From Balneolaceae bacterium (GTDB taxonomy: Bacteria; Bacteroidota; Rhodothermia; Balneolales; Balneolaceae), in NCBI GenBank assembly GCA_020832285.1, contig JAFIFB010000046.1, forward strand, positions 1-43,803: a stretch of DNA of 43,803 nt, read 5' to 3'. The position numbers and the translations under genes are program-made. Below are positions 26,730 through 35,710 of this stretch, in pieces (position 1 is the first letter of the stretch; every line of letters starts with the position of its first letter). The notes under the pieces were generated by a model. The model had not been told where the DNA came from, made no database searches, and worked only from the letters and a program-made list of their open reading frames with translations.

Positions 26730-29057
26730 ATGAACATCAAAGAGCTTTGCTTAGAGCTGATAAATTCAGAAAGTGAGAAAAAAGTCATTAAAGTTCTTGA
26801 AAAATATTCACTGTGGGATAAAGATGATTTTTGGATTCCATACGATGGAAATGAGAATAATTTCTCAATAATCGGTAGTCAGCAAAGCGAGCCTGACGCA
26901 GCTTTAGTTGAGAAACTAATTAATTCAGTTGATGCTCTATTAATTTCTGAATGTAAGAAGAATGGTTTTGAACCGGAAAGTCCAAAAGCACCACAATCAA
27001 TTGTCCAAGCGGTTGAAAGTTTTTTTGGTGTACATGATGGAAAGCTCTCAAACATTGATGCTTCATATCGTAGTAGTATTTCAGAAAATATATGTCTGGT
27101 TGCTACAGGGAAAAAAACTAAACCTTGTTATTCAGTCATAGACAAAGGTGAAGGGCAACATCCTGAAGACATACCGTACACCTTCCTATCTTTGAATAAA
27201 TCAAATAAGCTTAGAATTCCTTTCGTTCAAGGAAAATTTAATATGGGAGGCACAGGTGTACTACAATTCTGTGGGGACAAAAATATTCAATTAATTGTAT
27301 CAAAAAAACATCCCGATTTTGTTAATGGAAATGGTCAAAATTACTGGGGTTTAACTGTTGTTAGAAGAGATCCACCACCTGAAGGAACTCGTAGTTCAGT
27401 TTATAATTATCTGGCACCAAATAATGAAATTTTAAAGTTTGATAGTAAAATTATTCCAGTACTCCCTGGAAAATATCCGGATGCATATAAAAAAGGTTTG
27501 GAGCATGGTACATTTATTAAGCTATATGATTATGACATTAAAGGATATAGAACAAATGTTGTCTTTGATCTTTACAATCGTCTCTCACTATTAATGCCGA
27601 ATTTAGCCCTCCCTATAAGATTGTACGAACGGCGAAAAGGCTACAAAGGTCATTCATTTGAAACAACTCTTTCAGGTTTGTCGGTACGGCTCGAAGAAGA
27701 TAAAAGAGACAATTTGGAGCCAAATTTTCCTTCCTCATCTAAAATCACAATAAATGAAGATGAAATACCTGTAACAATCTACGCTTTCAAAAAAGGTAAG
27801 AGTAGTAAATACATGAAAAGTGAAGGCATTATTTTTTCAATAAATGGACAGACTCATGGATCTCTATCCCAGTCCTTTTTCACAAGAAAAAAAGTAAAAA
27901 TGGGCTACTTGTCAGACTCAATATTGGTCTTAGTTGATTGTACAAATCTTGATGGGAGACATAGAGAAGATTTATTCATGAATAGTAGAGATAAATTACG
28001 TCATGTGAATATTCGAAATCAAATTGAAAGGGCTCTTGAAAATCTAATTAGTAATCATCAGGGTTTAAAAAATTTAAGAGAAAAAAGAAGAAGAGATGAA
28101 ATAACTGATAAACTCGAGGATTCAAAACCATTTGTTGAAGTGTTGAATAATATCATAACTAAATCACCTACGCTTTCTAAGTTGTTTATAACTGGGACAA
28201 AAATATCATCGCCAATTAATTTGGCTAACAAAAAAGAAGACAAAGATTATAATGGGAAGAAATTTCCAACCTATTTTGAGTTGGTCAAATCATATTCGTC
28301 TGAAAACCCAAAGACTTGTCATATTAACAAAAGATTTAGAATCCAATATAAAACTGATGCTGAGAATGACTATTTGACTAGAGACAATCAACCTGGAACG
28401 TTTAGCCTAAGATCACAAGATCGTGAAGTGGATACAGTTGTTAATCTTTGGAATGGTTATGCTAATGTAAATATATCTCTTCCTAAATCTGCTAAAGTTG
28501 GTGATTTAATAGAGTTCAAAAGTAAAGTTGATGATACATCACGTGTTATGCCTTTCGAAGAATCCTTTTTCGTAAAAGTCTTAGACAAGACAAAAACGAA
28601 AAGTAATGGTGGAGGTAATCGAAAGCCTCCTACAAATGATGATAAAGACGGAAATCTAAAAGGCCAAAATAAGTTAGCACTACCCAATGTTTTTGAAATA
28701 AAAAAAGATGGATGGGGAGATCATCAATTTGATGAATTTAGTGCTTTACGTGTAGTAGACAATGGTGACGAAGGTTATGACTTTTTTGTAAATATTGACA
28801 ATAGCCACTTACTACATGAAATTAAAAATTCAAAATTAGACGAGATTGATCTTATGAAGGCAAGGTATAAATATGCACTCGTCTTAATGGGGCTTTCCAT
28901 TCTACATGATTATGAAAATGACAATTCATTTTTTAATGAACAGGAAGGAAATATTTATTCACTTATAAAATCATTTTCCAGAACTGTTTCACCAATAATT
29001 CTCCCAATGATTGATTATTTAGGTGATTTAGAAGTTGATGAAGTTCCCGTACTCTAA
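26730..29057 (+). CDS. GHKL (Hsp90/MORC/MutL-type) ATPase, 775 aa
   Basis: A large protein with a Bergerat-fold ATP-binding domain: N-box EKLINSVDAL (Glu61, Asn65), G1 box DKGEGQ (Asp138-Gly142) and G2 lid GKFNMGGTGVL (168-178). A second transducer-like domain with a conserved NLDGRHREDLFMNSRDKLR segment follows (about residues 410-430), and the C-terminal part, after an Asn/Gly/Lys-rich linker (about 630-650), is a separate helical domain. Prokaryotic relatives of this type are known near restriction and defence genes. It fills most of cassette 5 with one small upstream partner. A defence role is inference from family and context; general chaperone function is less likely because it is on a mobile cassette. 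Confidence 0.82.
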   Translation: MNIKELCLELINSESEKKVIKVLEKYSLWDKDDFWIPYDGNENNFSIIGSQQSEPDAALVEKLINSVDALLISECKKNGFEPESPKAPQSIVQAVESFFGVHDGKLSNIDASYRSSISENICLVATGKKTKPCYSVIDKGEGQHPEDIPYTFLSLNKSNKLRIPFVQGKFNMGGTGVLQFCGDKNIQLIVSKKHPDFVNGNGQNYWGLTVVRRDPPPEGTRSSVYNYLAPNNEILKFDSKIIPVLPGKYPDAYKKGLEHGTFIKLYDYDIKGYRTNVVFDLYNRLSLLMPNLALPIRLYERRKGYKGHSFETTLSGLSVRLEEDKRDNLEPNFPSSSKITINEDEIPVTIYAFKKGKSSKYMKSEGIIFSINGQTHGSLSQSFFTRKKVKMGYLSDSILVLVDCTNLDGRHREDLFMNSRDKLRHVNIRNQIERALENLISNHQGLKNLREKRRRDEITDKLEDSKPFVEVLNNIITKSPTLSKLFITGTKISSPINLANKKEDKDYNGKKFPTYFELVKSYSSENPKTCHINKRFRIQYKTDAENDYLTRDNQPGTFSLRSQDREVDTVVNLWNGYANVNISLPKSAKVGDLIEFKSKVDDTSRVMPFEESFFVKVLDKTKTKSNGGGNRKPPTNDDKDGNLKGQNKLALPNVFEIKKDGWGDHQFDEFSALRVVDNGDEGYDFFVNIDNSHLLHEIKNSKLDEIDLMKARYKYALVLMGLSILHDYENDNSFFNEQEGNIYSLIKSFSRTVSPIILPMIDYLGDLEVDEVPVL

Positions 29058-29062
29058 AAGTG

Positions 29063-29197
29063 GTATAACCAAGTGTTTCAACGCGGACTTGGCCGCTCAT
29101 TATATATAAAGAAGTTTTTAAGAGTTGTAGTCTATCTAGACTTTATCACTTTGGTAGCTGGTAATGGCCAAGCCGGTTAAACACCAGACCGTTATAG
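29063..29197 (+). other. attC5 (135 bp, long type)
   Basis: R'' GTATAAC 29063-29069, R' GTTATAG 29191-29197. It has a long AT-rich central loop. It shares an arrangement with attC10 (GTTTCAAC near the left, TTTATCACTTT in the centre, CCGGTTAAAC near the right). R'' and flank complement the cassette 5 start over 12 of 13 bases. Confidence 0.88.
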
Positions 29198-29287
29198 GGC
29201 CAAACCAAGGTTTCAAATTAGATTTCAGACTTACAACATTGAAGACGAGTCCTAAATAGTATTTTTTAAATTTAAAAAAATGTGCAC

Positions 29288-29731
29288 ATGGTCAATTTCT
29301 TTAACATGAAACAAGAAGATAATCCAATTTCAGCGATCTTTTCAGACTTAACTACAAATCAAAAAATGTCAGTGTTAAACCTATTGATTACCATTGGAGT
29401 GTGTGATGGTGAGCGAGGAAGCCAAGACAAGGAACTACAATACTTAAACAATTACGTTAAAATTCTTGGAGTTCGAAGTGATAGTAGCATGGCTTACTTT
29501 GAAAGTCTCGGACATGAGCGAATGATTGAAGACCTTGAACCATTACCTAAAAAACAAAAAGAATTTTTAGTTATCGCTGCATGGGAAATGATTACTTGTG
29601 ATGGCAGACCTAATGAAACAGAACTTGAAGTTGCTGGGGCTATTTTTAATAAAATAGGTGTTACAGATGAACAATTTGTTGCAACTATAGAAAAATCAAA
29701 GGCTTTAATGAAGCATTTCTTCGAAAAATAA
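29288..29731 (+). CDS. TerB-like protein, 147 aa
   Basis: An all-helical protein with the TerB/tellurite-resistance-B pattern: two acidic metal-binding repeats, GVCDGERGSQDKE near residue 38 and ITCDGRPNETELE near 100, each ahead of a long helix. TerB domains bind calcium or other divalent ions and recur in phage-defence and stress operons. The ATG at 29288 is used; GTG at 29282 would add two residues. First gene of the five-gene cassette 6, with the next gene 7 bp away. Confidence 0.72.
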   Translation: MVNFFNMKQEDNPISAIFSDLTTNQKMSVLNLLITIGVCDGERGSQDKELQYLNNYVKILGVRSDSSMAYFESLGHERMIEDLEPLPKKQKEFLVIAAWEMITCDGRPNETELEVAGAIFNKIGVTDEQFVATIEKSKALMKHFFEK

Positions 29732-29738
29732 TATTTTA

Positions 29739-30233
29739 ATGAAAGGACCAAAATATATAGAAAAGAAGAATATTCCGTTGCCATTAGGCTTTAAGGATGA
29801 ACCGGAATTTTTGATTCAAAAAATTGAAAGAGAAGAAAGTAATGTTAGATTATACTATCAGGTGGAGGGTCGTGGTCTTAGTATTTATGTAAAAGACCAC
29901 AGTAAATTTGAAGAAATACCGAGCAAAATTGAAGTAGTTTCGGGGGGTTGGTATGGAAATAAAGGCAGATGGGCTCCCTTAGAACGTTATACTGGCACTA
30001 TCCTTTGTGAGGATGTAGATGAAATAACAAAAATCTCCGAGAAAGGGCAGAATTTTAGTTTTAAAGTTCGGAAGCCATTTTTCTCAAGGAAAAAAGTGCT
30101 GACTATTGAATCTGAAAATATTGGAGTTATTGAGATCAGGTGTATGAAAATTATACCACAAAAATATGAAGTCTCATTATTTAATAAAATTCAGGATCAG
30201 TGGGTGTTAAGAAATTCGATGTCTTTTAATTAA
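29739..30233 (+). CDS. Cassette 6 protein of unknown function, 164 aa (paralogue of 33732-34223)
   Basis: Not recognised as a family. Beta-rich with the conserved segment SGGWYGNKGRWAPLERYTGT (about residues 68-87). Roughly 142 of 163 residues are the same as in the product of 33732-34223 in the next cassette, and the DNA similarity reaches only a few bases beyond the start codon. No signal peptide or membrane segment. Same ancestral gene in two neighbouring cassettes points to a duplicated or independently captured module. Confidence 0.78.
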   Translation: MKGPKYIEKKNIPLPLGFKDEPEFLIQKIEREESNVRLYYQVEGRGLSIYVKDHSKFEEIPSKIEVVSGGWYGNKGRWAPLERYTGTILCEDVDEITKISEKGQNFSFKVRKPFFSRKKVLTIESENIGVIEIRCMKIIPQKYEVSLFNKIQDQWVLRNSMSFN

Positions 30234-30336
30234 TACTCCGTTTTTAGAAATTCACGAGAAAGTACTCAGAATACCCCAAAATTAATCTGCTTGGCTTCAT
30301 TACTAAAATTATTAAACCTCAATAAAAGTATAGATT

Positions 30337-30756
30337 ATGTGGTTTTTAATCATTGTTTTGTTAATCGCTGTATTCATATTTGGAAAATTTATTTCGGACA
30401 GCAATAAACAAAATAGAAAAATAGAGAAAGAAGGGGGTATGCGTCATAAATATCGTGAATTGATTGATTTACTTTTAAGTGGGACATCTGATTGTGAAGT
30501 ATATAAGGTCGATTCAAATTCGGTTACGCTACGTTCTTCGAGTGTTGGTGGTACTACATTATTTACTCTTGTCCAAACTTTCGGCAGGATAAATATTAAA
30601 TGGGAATTAAAGAGTCCGGTTTTTGGCAGTCATGATATGATTTGGGAATTTCCAGAGTATCACGATCAACAAGTAATTGTAGATCGAATTTTGAATGATT
30701 TAGTTAAGTATCAAAATAATGTTGCGACTTCTAAAGGTTTACCAGGAATAAAATAA
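30337..30756 (+). CDS. Cassette 6 membrane-anchored protein, 139 aa
   Basis: Not recognised. A single N-terminal transmembrane segment (MWFLIIVLLIAVFIFGKFI, residues 1-19) followed by a soluble mixed alpha/beta domain. It lies 104 bp after the previous gene and 6 bp before the next, so it is transcribed with the following 179-residue protein. Confidence 0.72.
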   Translation: MWFLIIVLLIAVFIFGKFISDSNKQNRKIEKEGGMRHKYRELIDLLLSGTSDCEVYKVDSNSVTLRSSSVGGTTLFTLVQTFGRINIKWELKSPVFGSHDMIWEFPEYHDQQVIVDRILNDLVKYQNNVATSKGLPGIK

Positions 30757-30762
30757 CATCAT

Positions 30763-31302
30763 ATGATTTTATTAATTGACAAAGTTGAAGAAGTTTCAAA
30801 AAATAGCATTTCAAATTTAGAGCAATCATTCAAGAGCGTTGAGTCTGTTGAGAGTAAATATGAAATATTTACTCTTAATATGGCACTTGGCTGGATGTTT
30901 TTATTGAAAGAAAATAAAATCGAGAGAGTTGGTAAAGCGTCTGAGTACATATCGTCTAGAATTAGAAATGTTAGACATGATATGGAAATCAAAACTTCAA
31001 ACTATATTCCTCCTGAAGAATTTTTTAAACTACGTTTTTTTTCCACAATGGAAGATGTGAAGGGTATGCAAAGATCAAATTATCCTGAGACCAAAATGTA
31101 CTTGCCATATAAAACATATAATTTCATATATCGAGAACCCTTAGCTTTAGACCCTGACCTGAGTCCTTATGATGCCAGCAATTTTGAAACATTTGATCAA
31201 AAACTTGTTGATGAAGTAATTGATTTTACCAATCCACTTATCAATCACATGAATTGGATTATAGATGAATTTTACGACTCTATAATTGAAGCAAATATTT
31301 AA
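30763..31302 (+). CDS. Cassette 6 protein of unknown function, 179 aa
   Basis: Not recognised. Soluble, mainly helical, no catalytic motif evident. Directly follows the membrane-anchored gene and precedes a 190-bp gap before the nuclease-like gene; that gap shows no attC, so the genes are in one cassette as far as can be seen. Confidence 0.7.
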   Translation: MILLIDKVEEVSKNSISNLEQSFKSVESVESKYEIFTLNMALGWMFLLKENKIERVGKASEYISSRIRNVRHDMEIKTSNYIPPEEFFKLRFFSTMEDVKGMQRSNYPETKMYLPYKTYNFIYREPLALDPDLSPYDASNFETFDQKLVDEVIDFTNPLINHMNWIIDEFYDSIIEANI

Positions 31303-31492
31303 TAATGTGTTATTTAGCATCTTTATGAAATATAAACTTCTTTTTCACATCATAAATTGCATTTACTTCATCATCCTCTATATGGGGCTGAAAATGATTT
31401 TATTCTCATAAAAAATCAGAGTTATAAGAATGGTTTCTAAAGGAATTTGATCAATTACCGATCTTACTTACAAGTATTTAAAAATAATCCCT

Positions 31493-32467
31493 ATGGGTGA
31501 AGAATTTTTTGAACATTTAATTTTATACGAAATTCAAACAGCCAAAGTGTGCCCTTATCGTTTGTTATTTGATGAAGATTTTATGACTTACTTCAAACAA
31601 ACTGACGAATTTAAATACTCCAACATTTATCTGTTCTGTCGCAACAAAAGAATTAGGTTTAATCTTGATAAAACATATCTAAGAGATAAAAGAACACTAA
31701 AAACCGAATTGTTAATTGGGAAAAATAAAACAAGAGAGGTTACTGCTAACTTTTTTGAGCTCTCGTCCCTTTTCCGTCAAATTTACGGTACAAAAGATGA
31801 ATACCATGACTTAGTTAGTGATGAGGATGACTATTGGGAATGTAAATTCCTTAAAAATAAATCTGATAACAAAACCTTACTTTTTAATCAAATTGCGCAA
31901 CTTGAAGATCAAGTGTTTGATTTTCAGATTAGCCCTGAAAATTATGAGTTTGATCTTGATTTAAAACTTAATAATCATCCTGAAATTATATACATAGGTC
32001 AATCATTTAGAATGTTAGATAGAATACGAAGTCATGAGACTTTGCATAAAGCAGTTTCAAAATTGACTGATTCTGAAGAACTCAAAATCTATTTCTTAAC
32101 ATTTAAATATGGATATGGTGGGAATAAAGATAAATTTGATCAAAATGGAGATGTTTTTGATATATGGCTGAGTAAACATGGAAAAGACAAAAGGTTTAAA
32201 TCAAAAATTGATTTAGTAGAAAGGTTTTTAATTCACTTTTTCAAGCCAGAATACAACAAACAACATGCATATTCACAAATTCAAAATGATACTTTAGTAA
32301 AAAAGATATTGCGTGAAAATAAAATATCTACAGTTACAGTTAACTATGGGATGCATGGTAATGGTTTTCAATTTTGGTCAGCAAACCAGGCCTTGAATTC
32401 AGATATATGTACTTTTGATTTTAATTCTCCTGAACTGGGATATTATAAGGGGCTAGTTCCTAATTAA
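31493..32467 (+). CDS. GIY-YIG-like endonuclease domain protein, 324 aa
   Basis: Residues about 160-260 read like a GIY-YIG nuclease: IIYIGQS (YIG at 167-169), then Arg177 and His181 (DRIRSHE), a glutamate in LVERFLIHFF (Glu243) and KPEYN with Asn255. The first GIY half is degenerate, being preceded by a strand at HPEIIYIG. The N-terminal 150 residues do not resemble a known domain and may recognise the target. Last gene of cassette 6; the stop is eight bases from attC6. A DNA-cleaving defence role is plausible but inferred. Confidence 0.68.
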   Translation: MGEEFFEHLILYEIQTAKVCPYRLLFDEDFMTYFKQTDEFKYSNIYLFCRNKRIRFNLDKTYLRDKRTLKTELLIGKNKTREVTANFFELSSLFRQIYGTKDEYHDLVSDEDDYWECKFLKNKSDNKTLLFNQIAQLEDQVFDFQISPENYEFDLDLKLNNHPEIIYIGQSFRMLDRIRSHETLHKAVSKLTDSEELKIYFLTFKYGYGGNKDKFDQNGDVFDIWLSKHGKDKRFKSKIDLVERFLIHFFKPEYNKQHAYSQIQNDTLVKKILRENKISTVTVNYGMHGNGFQFWSANQALNSDICTFDFNSPELGYYKGLVPN

Positions 32468-32474
32468 GAGAGCC

Positions 32475-32564
32475 CTATAACCAGTGTTTCCTGCGGACCT
32501 GTTCTGGTTACTTGTTTGACATTCGTGTTGATTGCCAGGCCGCAGAAACACCAAGCCGTTATAG
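32475..32564 (+). other. attC6 (90 bp)
   Basis: R'' CTATAAC 32475-32481, R' GTTATAG 32558-32564, with inner arms CAGTGTTTCCTGCGG and CCGCAGAAACACC. R'' and flank complement the cassette 6 start over 10 bases. Confidence 0.92.
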
Positions 32565-32594
32565 GGCTAAATAAACCACTTAATCTCTTTTAAA

Positions 32595-33248
32595 ATGGAT
32601 TTTGGAATAGAAAAAAGAAATTTGGTTCTAAAAACTTCATTGTACATTGAAAAGACAACTTCTGTCTTCTTAGGCTCTCTTTTAGGTATTAAAGACGTTG
32701 AATCTTCGAAGACACTTGGTAACAAAAGTTCATCTATTTCATTCAATAATAAGGTTGATTTATTAATTGATATTGGTGCATTAAAACCCGAAACCAAGAA
32801 GAAATTCCAACATTTCATGGAAATTAGAAACCAATTCATGCACAACCTATCGGCAACTTCTTATATCAAATGTCTTGATAATTTAAAAGGAACCGAAAAA
32901 TCCCTGTTAAAGATATACCCGCAAAAAAAAGGATTAGAAAAAGAAGAAGAACTTGAAGGAGTGATAACCGACCTATGTAATGATGTAGCCAAAATAGCAC
33001 TTGATATTACTGCAGCCGTTAAAAAGAAATTTGAACAGGATTCTTTAATGAAGATTTACAAAAAATCTCAGGAAGCCATGGTCGCTACATTTGACGATGT
33101 TTCATCAACATTTGATGATTATTTTAATAAATTGACTGAGTCCCAAAGAACAATTTCACCAGAAGAATTTGAGGATTTTGGCACTGAACTAAGAACTATA
33201 CTTTTCGGTGTGTGGCGCAAAAAGTTTAAAGAATTAATTGAGGAGTAA
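32595..33248 (+). CDS. HEPN-like protein, 217 aa
   Basis: An all-helical protein with an R-x4-H motif, EIRNQFMHN (Arg78, His83), of the type found in HEPN ribonuclease domains. The first 75 residues form the preceding helices and the remainder is a long charged helical region. HEPN proteins often act as RNA-cutting effectors in toxin or defence systems. The call rests on one motif plus the helical context and is therefore moderate. First gene of cassette 7. Confidence 0.58.
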   Translation: MDFGIEKRNLVLKTSLYIEKTTSVFLGSLLGIKDVESSKTLGNKSSSISFNNKVDLLIDIGALKPETKKKFQHFMEIRNQFMHNLSATSYIKCLDNLKGTEKSLLKIYPQKKGLEKEEELEGVITDLCNDVAKIALDITAAVKKKFEQDSLMKIYKKSQEAMVATFDDVSSTFDDYFNKLTESQRTISPEEFEDFGTELRTILFGVWRKKFKELIEE

Positions 33249-33313
33249 ATTAAGATAACAGGCTCTGTCAGTTAAACTAACTGAAAATCCGACTAACTAA
33301 AGTTGAAAACTAA

Positions 33314-33652
33314 ATGCAGAGTGAACCAATTGCAGCAAATGTATACCAAGTAGTTGTTAATATTCCAAAAGGTGGTGATGTATATATAGTCACTACCGAT
33401 TTTGTTAGTCAAGACAATAAGGAATGGATAACAGCCCGATTTAAAAGAGACTCGAATGGCATTGATCTCTTTTCGCACTTATGAAATGTTGAAAGGTCAA
33501 ATTTCACAGATAATATTCTCGAGACTGGGAGTTCAACAGATAATTGGAAAGGAACCCGTAATGAGGAAACGGAAAGAGTCATTCAAAGAATGAAAGAGAT
33601 TTACGGAGAACAGGCTAAGATAGATATTAAACCTTGGAAGAAATCGGTATAG
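33314..33652 (+). pseudogene. Small gene interrupted by an in-frame TGA
   Basis: From the ATG at 33314 the frame runs 56 codons to a TGA at 33482-33484, then continues open in the same frame for 55 more codons to a TAG at 33650-33652. Both halves have normal amino-acid composition: a beta-strand-rich first half (KGGDVYIVTTDF) and a helical second half with RVIQRMKEIYGEQ. A point mutation to stop, or a base-call error, is the simplest reading. The family is not recognised; the C-terminal half could be translated only by re-initiation. Confidence 0.6.
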
Positions 33653-33731
33653 TTTCCAAACTGTTTGTTAGCTTAATTCAAGATCTTTTTGTAGATGAAC
33701 TTACCAGTCGCAAAATTTAAATAATGCTTTA

Positions 33732-34223
33732 ATGAAAGGACCCAAGTATCTCGAAAAGAAGAATATTCCACTTCCGTTAAGCTTTAAGGATGAACCCGAA
33801 TTTTTGATTCATAAGATTGAAAGAGAAGAAAGTAATGTTAGATTACATTATCGTGTGGAAGGTCGTGGTCTCAGTATTTATGTGAAAGATCACAGTAAAT
33901 TTGAAGAGCTGCCAAACAAAATTGAAGTAGTTTCGGGAGGTTGGTATGGCAATAAAGGTAGATGGGCTCCCTTAGAACGTTATACAGGTACTATAATTTG
34001 TGAGGACGTTGATGAAATAACAAAAATCTCCAAGAAAGGAAACAACTTTAGTTTTAAAGTTCGGAAGCCATTTTTCTCAAGAAAAAGAACTCTAATTATT
34101 GAATCTGAAGATATTGGCGTTTTGAAGATCAAGTGCAAGACAATCATTCCACAAAAATATGAAGTCTCATTATTTAGTAAAATCCAGAATCAATGGGTTC
34201 TAAGAAATTCGATGTCTTTCTAA
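33732..34223 (+). CDS. Cassette 7 paralogue of the 164-aa cassette 6 protein, 163 aa
   Basis: About 87% identical in residues to the product of 29739-30233, with the SGGWYGNKGRWAPLERYTGT segment fully preserved. Most differences are conservative, which indicates that both copies are or were under selection. The flanking genes differ: here a broken gene is upstream and a Cas4-like nuclease gene downstream. Unknown function. Confidence 0.78.
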   Translation: MKGPKYLEKKNIPLPLSFKDEPEFLIHKIEREESNVRLHYRVEGRGLSIYVKDHSKFEELPNKIEVVSGGWYGNKGRWAPLERYTGTIICEDVDEITKISKKGNNFSFKVRKPFFSRKRTLIIESEDIGVLKIKCKTIIPQKYEVSLFSKIQNQWVLRNSMSF

Positions 34224-34364
34224 CTATAAATAGAGCATATAGAATTGTTATGTATTGTACTAATCTCCCCCTTAAAACGGTGCCATTCTAAAACACAATT
34301 TAAATTATTTGTGAGCATCTTTAAACCTGATAATTCAATATAAATGCATTAAAAGTATGTTATT

Positions 34365-35480
34365 ATGACACATAAATTAAGCGATAAACAATATGTATTT
34401 GCGAAATTTATGCTTGAAAGAATCGGTTTTAGTGATCCTAAAAAAATTGATAGTTATATAAACAAACTTGAATCTATTTATGGTAAGTATCTTTATCACC
34501 TTAGACCAGGAAAATACGGATATTACAAACATCATTATTACTCAAATTCAGAGTGTATTGAACAGCTATTGAAGGAAATGGAAATAAAAAAAGAACCCGC
34601 TGAAATTAAAAACCTAGATTGTAATATAAATAGAAGTAAAATTTCTGCTACAGACCTTTCTAACTTTCAATTCTGTCCTGCAAGTTACTCTTTATCAAAA
34701 TCTTTTGAGATAGAATTTCCTACAAACGAAGATGAAAGATTGGCTGGGATAGATCTACATGAAAAACTGAGATTAATTGATCAACCAGTACCAGAATATT
34801 ATGAGGACTATCAATATTTCTCTCCTAAGGTCATGCCAAATGAAAGTATTGATAAAATTAGAAGTTGTGAACTAATATACTCTGGACATTCTGATGATTA
34901 CACTACTTTTAAAAATGAAGAAAAAAAATATGTTGGACAACCTGATTATATATTTAAGGATCCGAATGGTGATCATTTTATTGTTGAAGAAAAGTATAGA
35001 TATCTAAATCCTGGTAAGTTTTCAGATTTTAATGAAAAAGAATACAAGAAATATTTAAACAAAATAAAGTACAAATTTCATAAAAATCATATTGTTCAAA
35101 TTAAATCCTACATTGACTACATTAAAGAGTACAATATTGAATATGGTGTATTGATTTATTGGTTTTATAAATTATCAGAAAACTATAATCGTGATATATA
35201 TCCCTATGTCCATGATGTATCTATTAAAGTAATATACAATAATGAATTTGAAATTTTACTAAATAGAACACATAATAAACTACTTGACTTTATATCTAAT
35301 CAGAGGATGAGATTCCCAACACCGACTAACCCAAATAAATGTGCAGCCTGTGTAGTTAATAAATATTGTTCACATAAAACCGACAATTATAATGAACTTA
35401 AATTACCGTATGATAAAAATGATATTCAGCTTAAATATATTCCTTTTCCTGATGAGCTAAAAAGTGATACTAATGAATAA
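34365..35480 (+). CDS. Cas4-like PD-(D/E)XK nuclease with Fe-S cysteines, 371 aa
   Basis: A RecB/Cas4/AddB-type exonuclease-like protein. Active-site pattern: His132 (GIDLHEKL), Asp194 in VGQPDYI, the E-x-K pair in FIVEEKYR (Glu208 and Lys210), and Gln245 in the following helix (VQIKSY). Four cysteines are positioned as in Fe-S nucleases: Cys104 in FQFCPASY and Cys326, Cys329, Cys335 in KCAACVVNKYCSH. The N-terminal 90 residues are specific to this protein. It is not near cas genes or a CRISPR array; an antiphage or DNA-processing role in the cassette is inferred. Confidence 0.82.
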   Translation: MTHKLSDKQYVFAKFMLERIGFSDPKKIDSYINKLESIYGKYLYHLRPGKYGYYKHHYYSNSECIEQLLKEMEIKKEPAEIKNLDCNINRSKISATDLSNFQFCPASYSLSKSFEIEFPTNEDERLAGIDLHEKLRLIDQPVPEYYEDYQYFSPKVMPNESIDKIRSCELIYSGHSDDYTTFKNEEKKYVGQPDYIFKDPNGDHFIVEEKYRYLNPGKFSDFNEKEYKKYLNKIKYKFHKNHIVQIKSYIDYIKEYNIEYGVLIYWFYKLSENYNRDIYPYVHDVSIKVIYNNEFEILLNRTHNKLLDFISNQRMRFPTPTNPNKCAACVVNKYCSHKTDNYNELKLPYDKNDIQLKYIPFPDELKSDTNE

Positions 35481-35625
35481 TATCAGTTTAAATTAAACTT
35501 GGATATTCAACTCTTGTTTAATCAAAAAATGTTACAAAGATGATAGTCGTATCGAATCGTTGCTACAAATTAAACTATGTAGTTGCACCCTATAACCAGC
35601 AATTCCTGCTGACGGGTTTGCGCTG

Positions 35626-35631
35626 GTTGAT
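35626..35631. repeat. IS21 target-site duplication, left copy
   Basis: GTTGAT, repeated at 38175-38180 on the other side of the element. Confidence 0.85.
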
Positions 35632-35710
35632 TGGCTATTTCGGTCATATGGTGCCACCTGTTTCGGAGCAAATAGTGCCACTTTCCACAAGCGATGTTAA
35701 GGGTTAGGGT

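Noticed and set aside
31303-31492. Possible attC between the fourth and fifth gene of cassette 6
   Set aside because: GTTAT-like words occur, but no matching R'' and no arms were found.
34365-35480. CRISPR-Cas adaptation gene cas4
   Set aside because: Cas4-like motifs but no cas1/cas2 or repeat array in the window; reported as a Cas4-like nuclease only.
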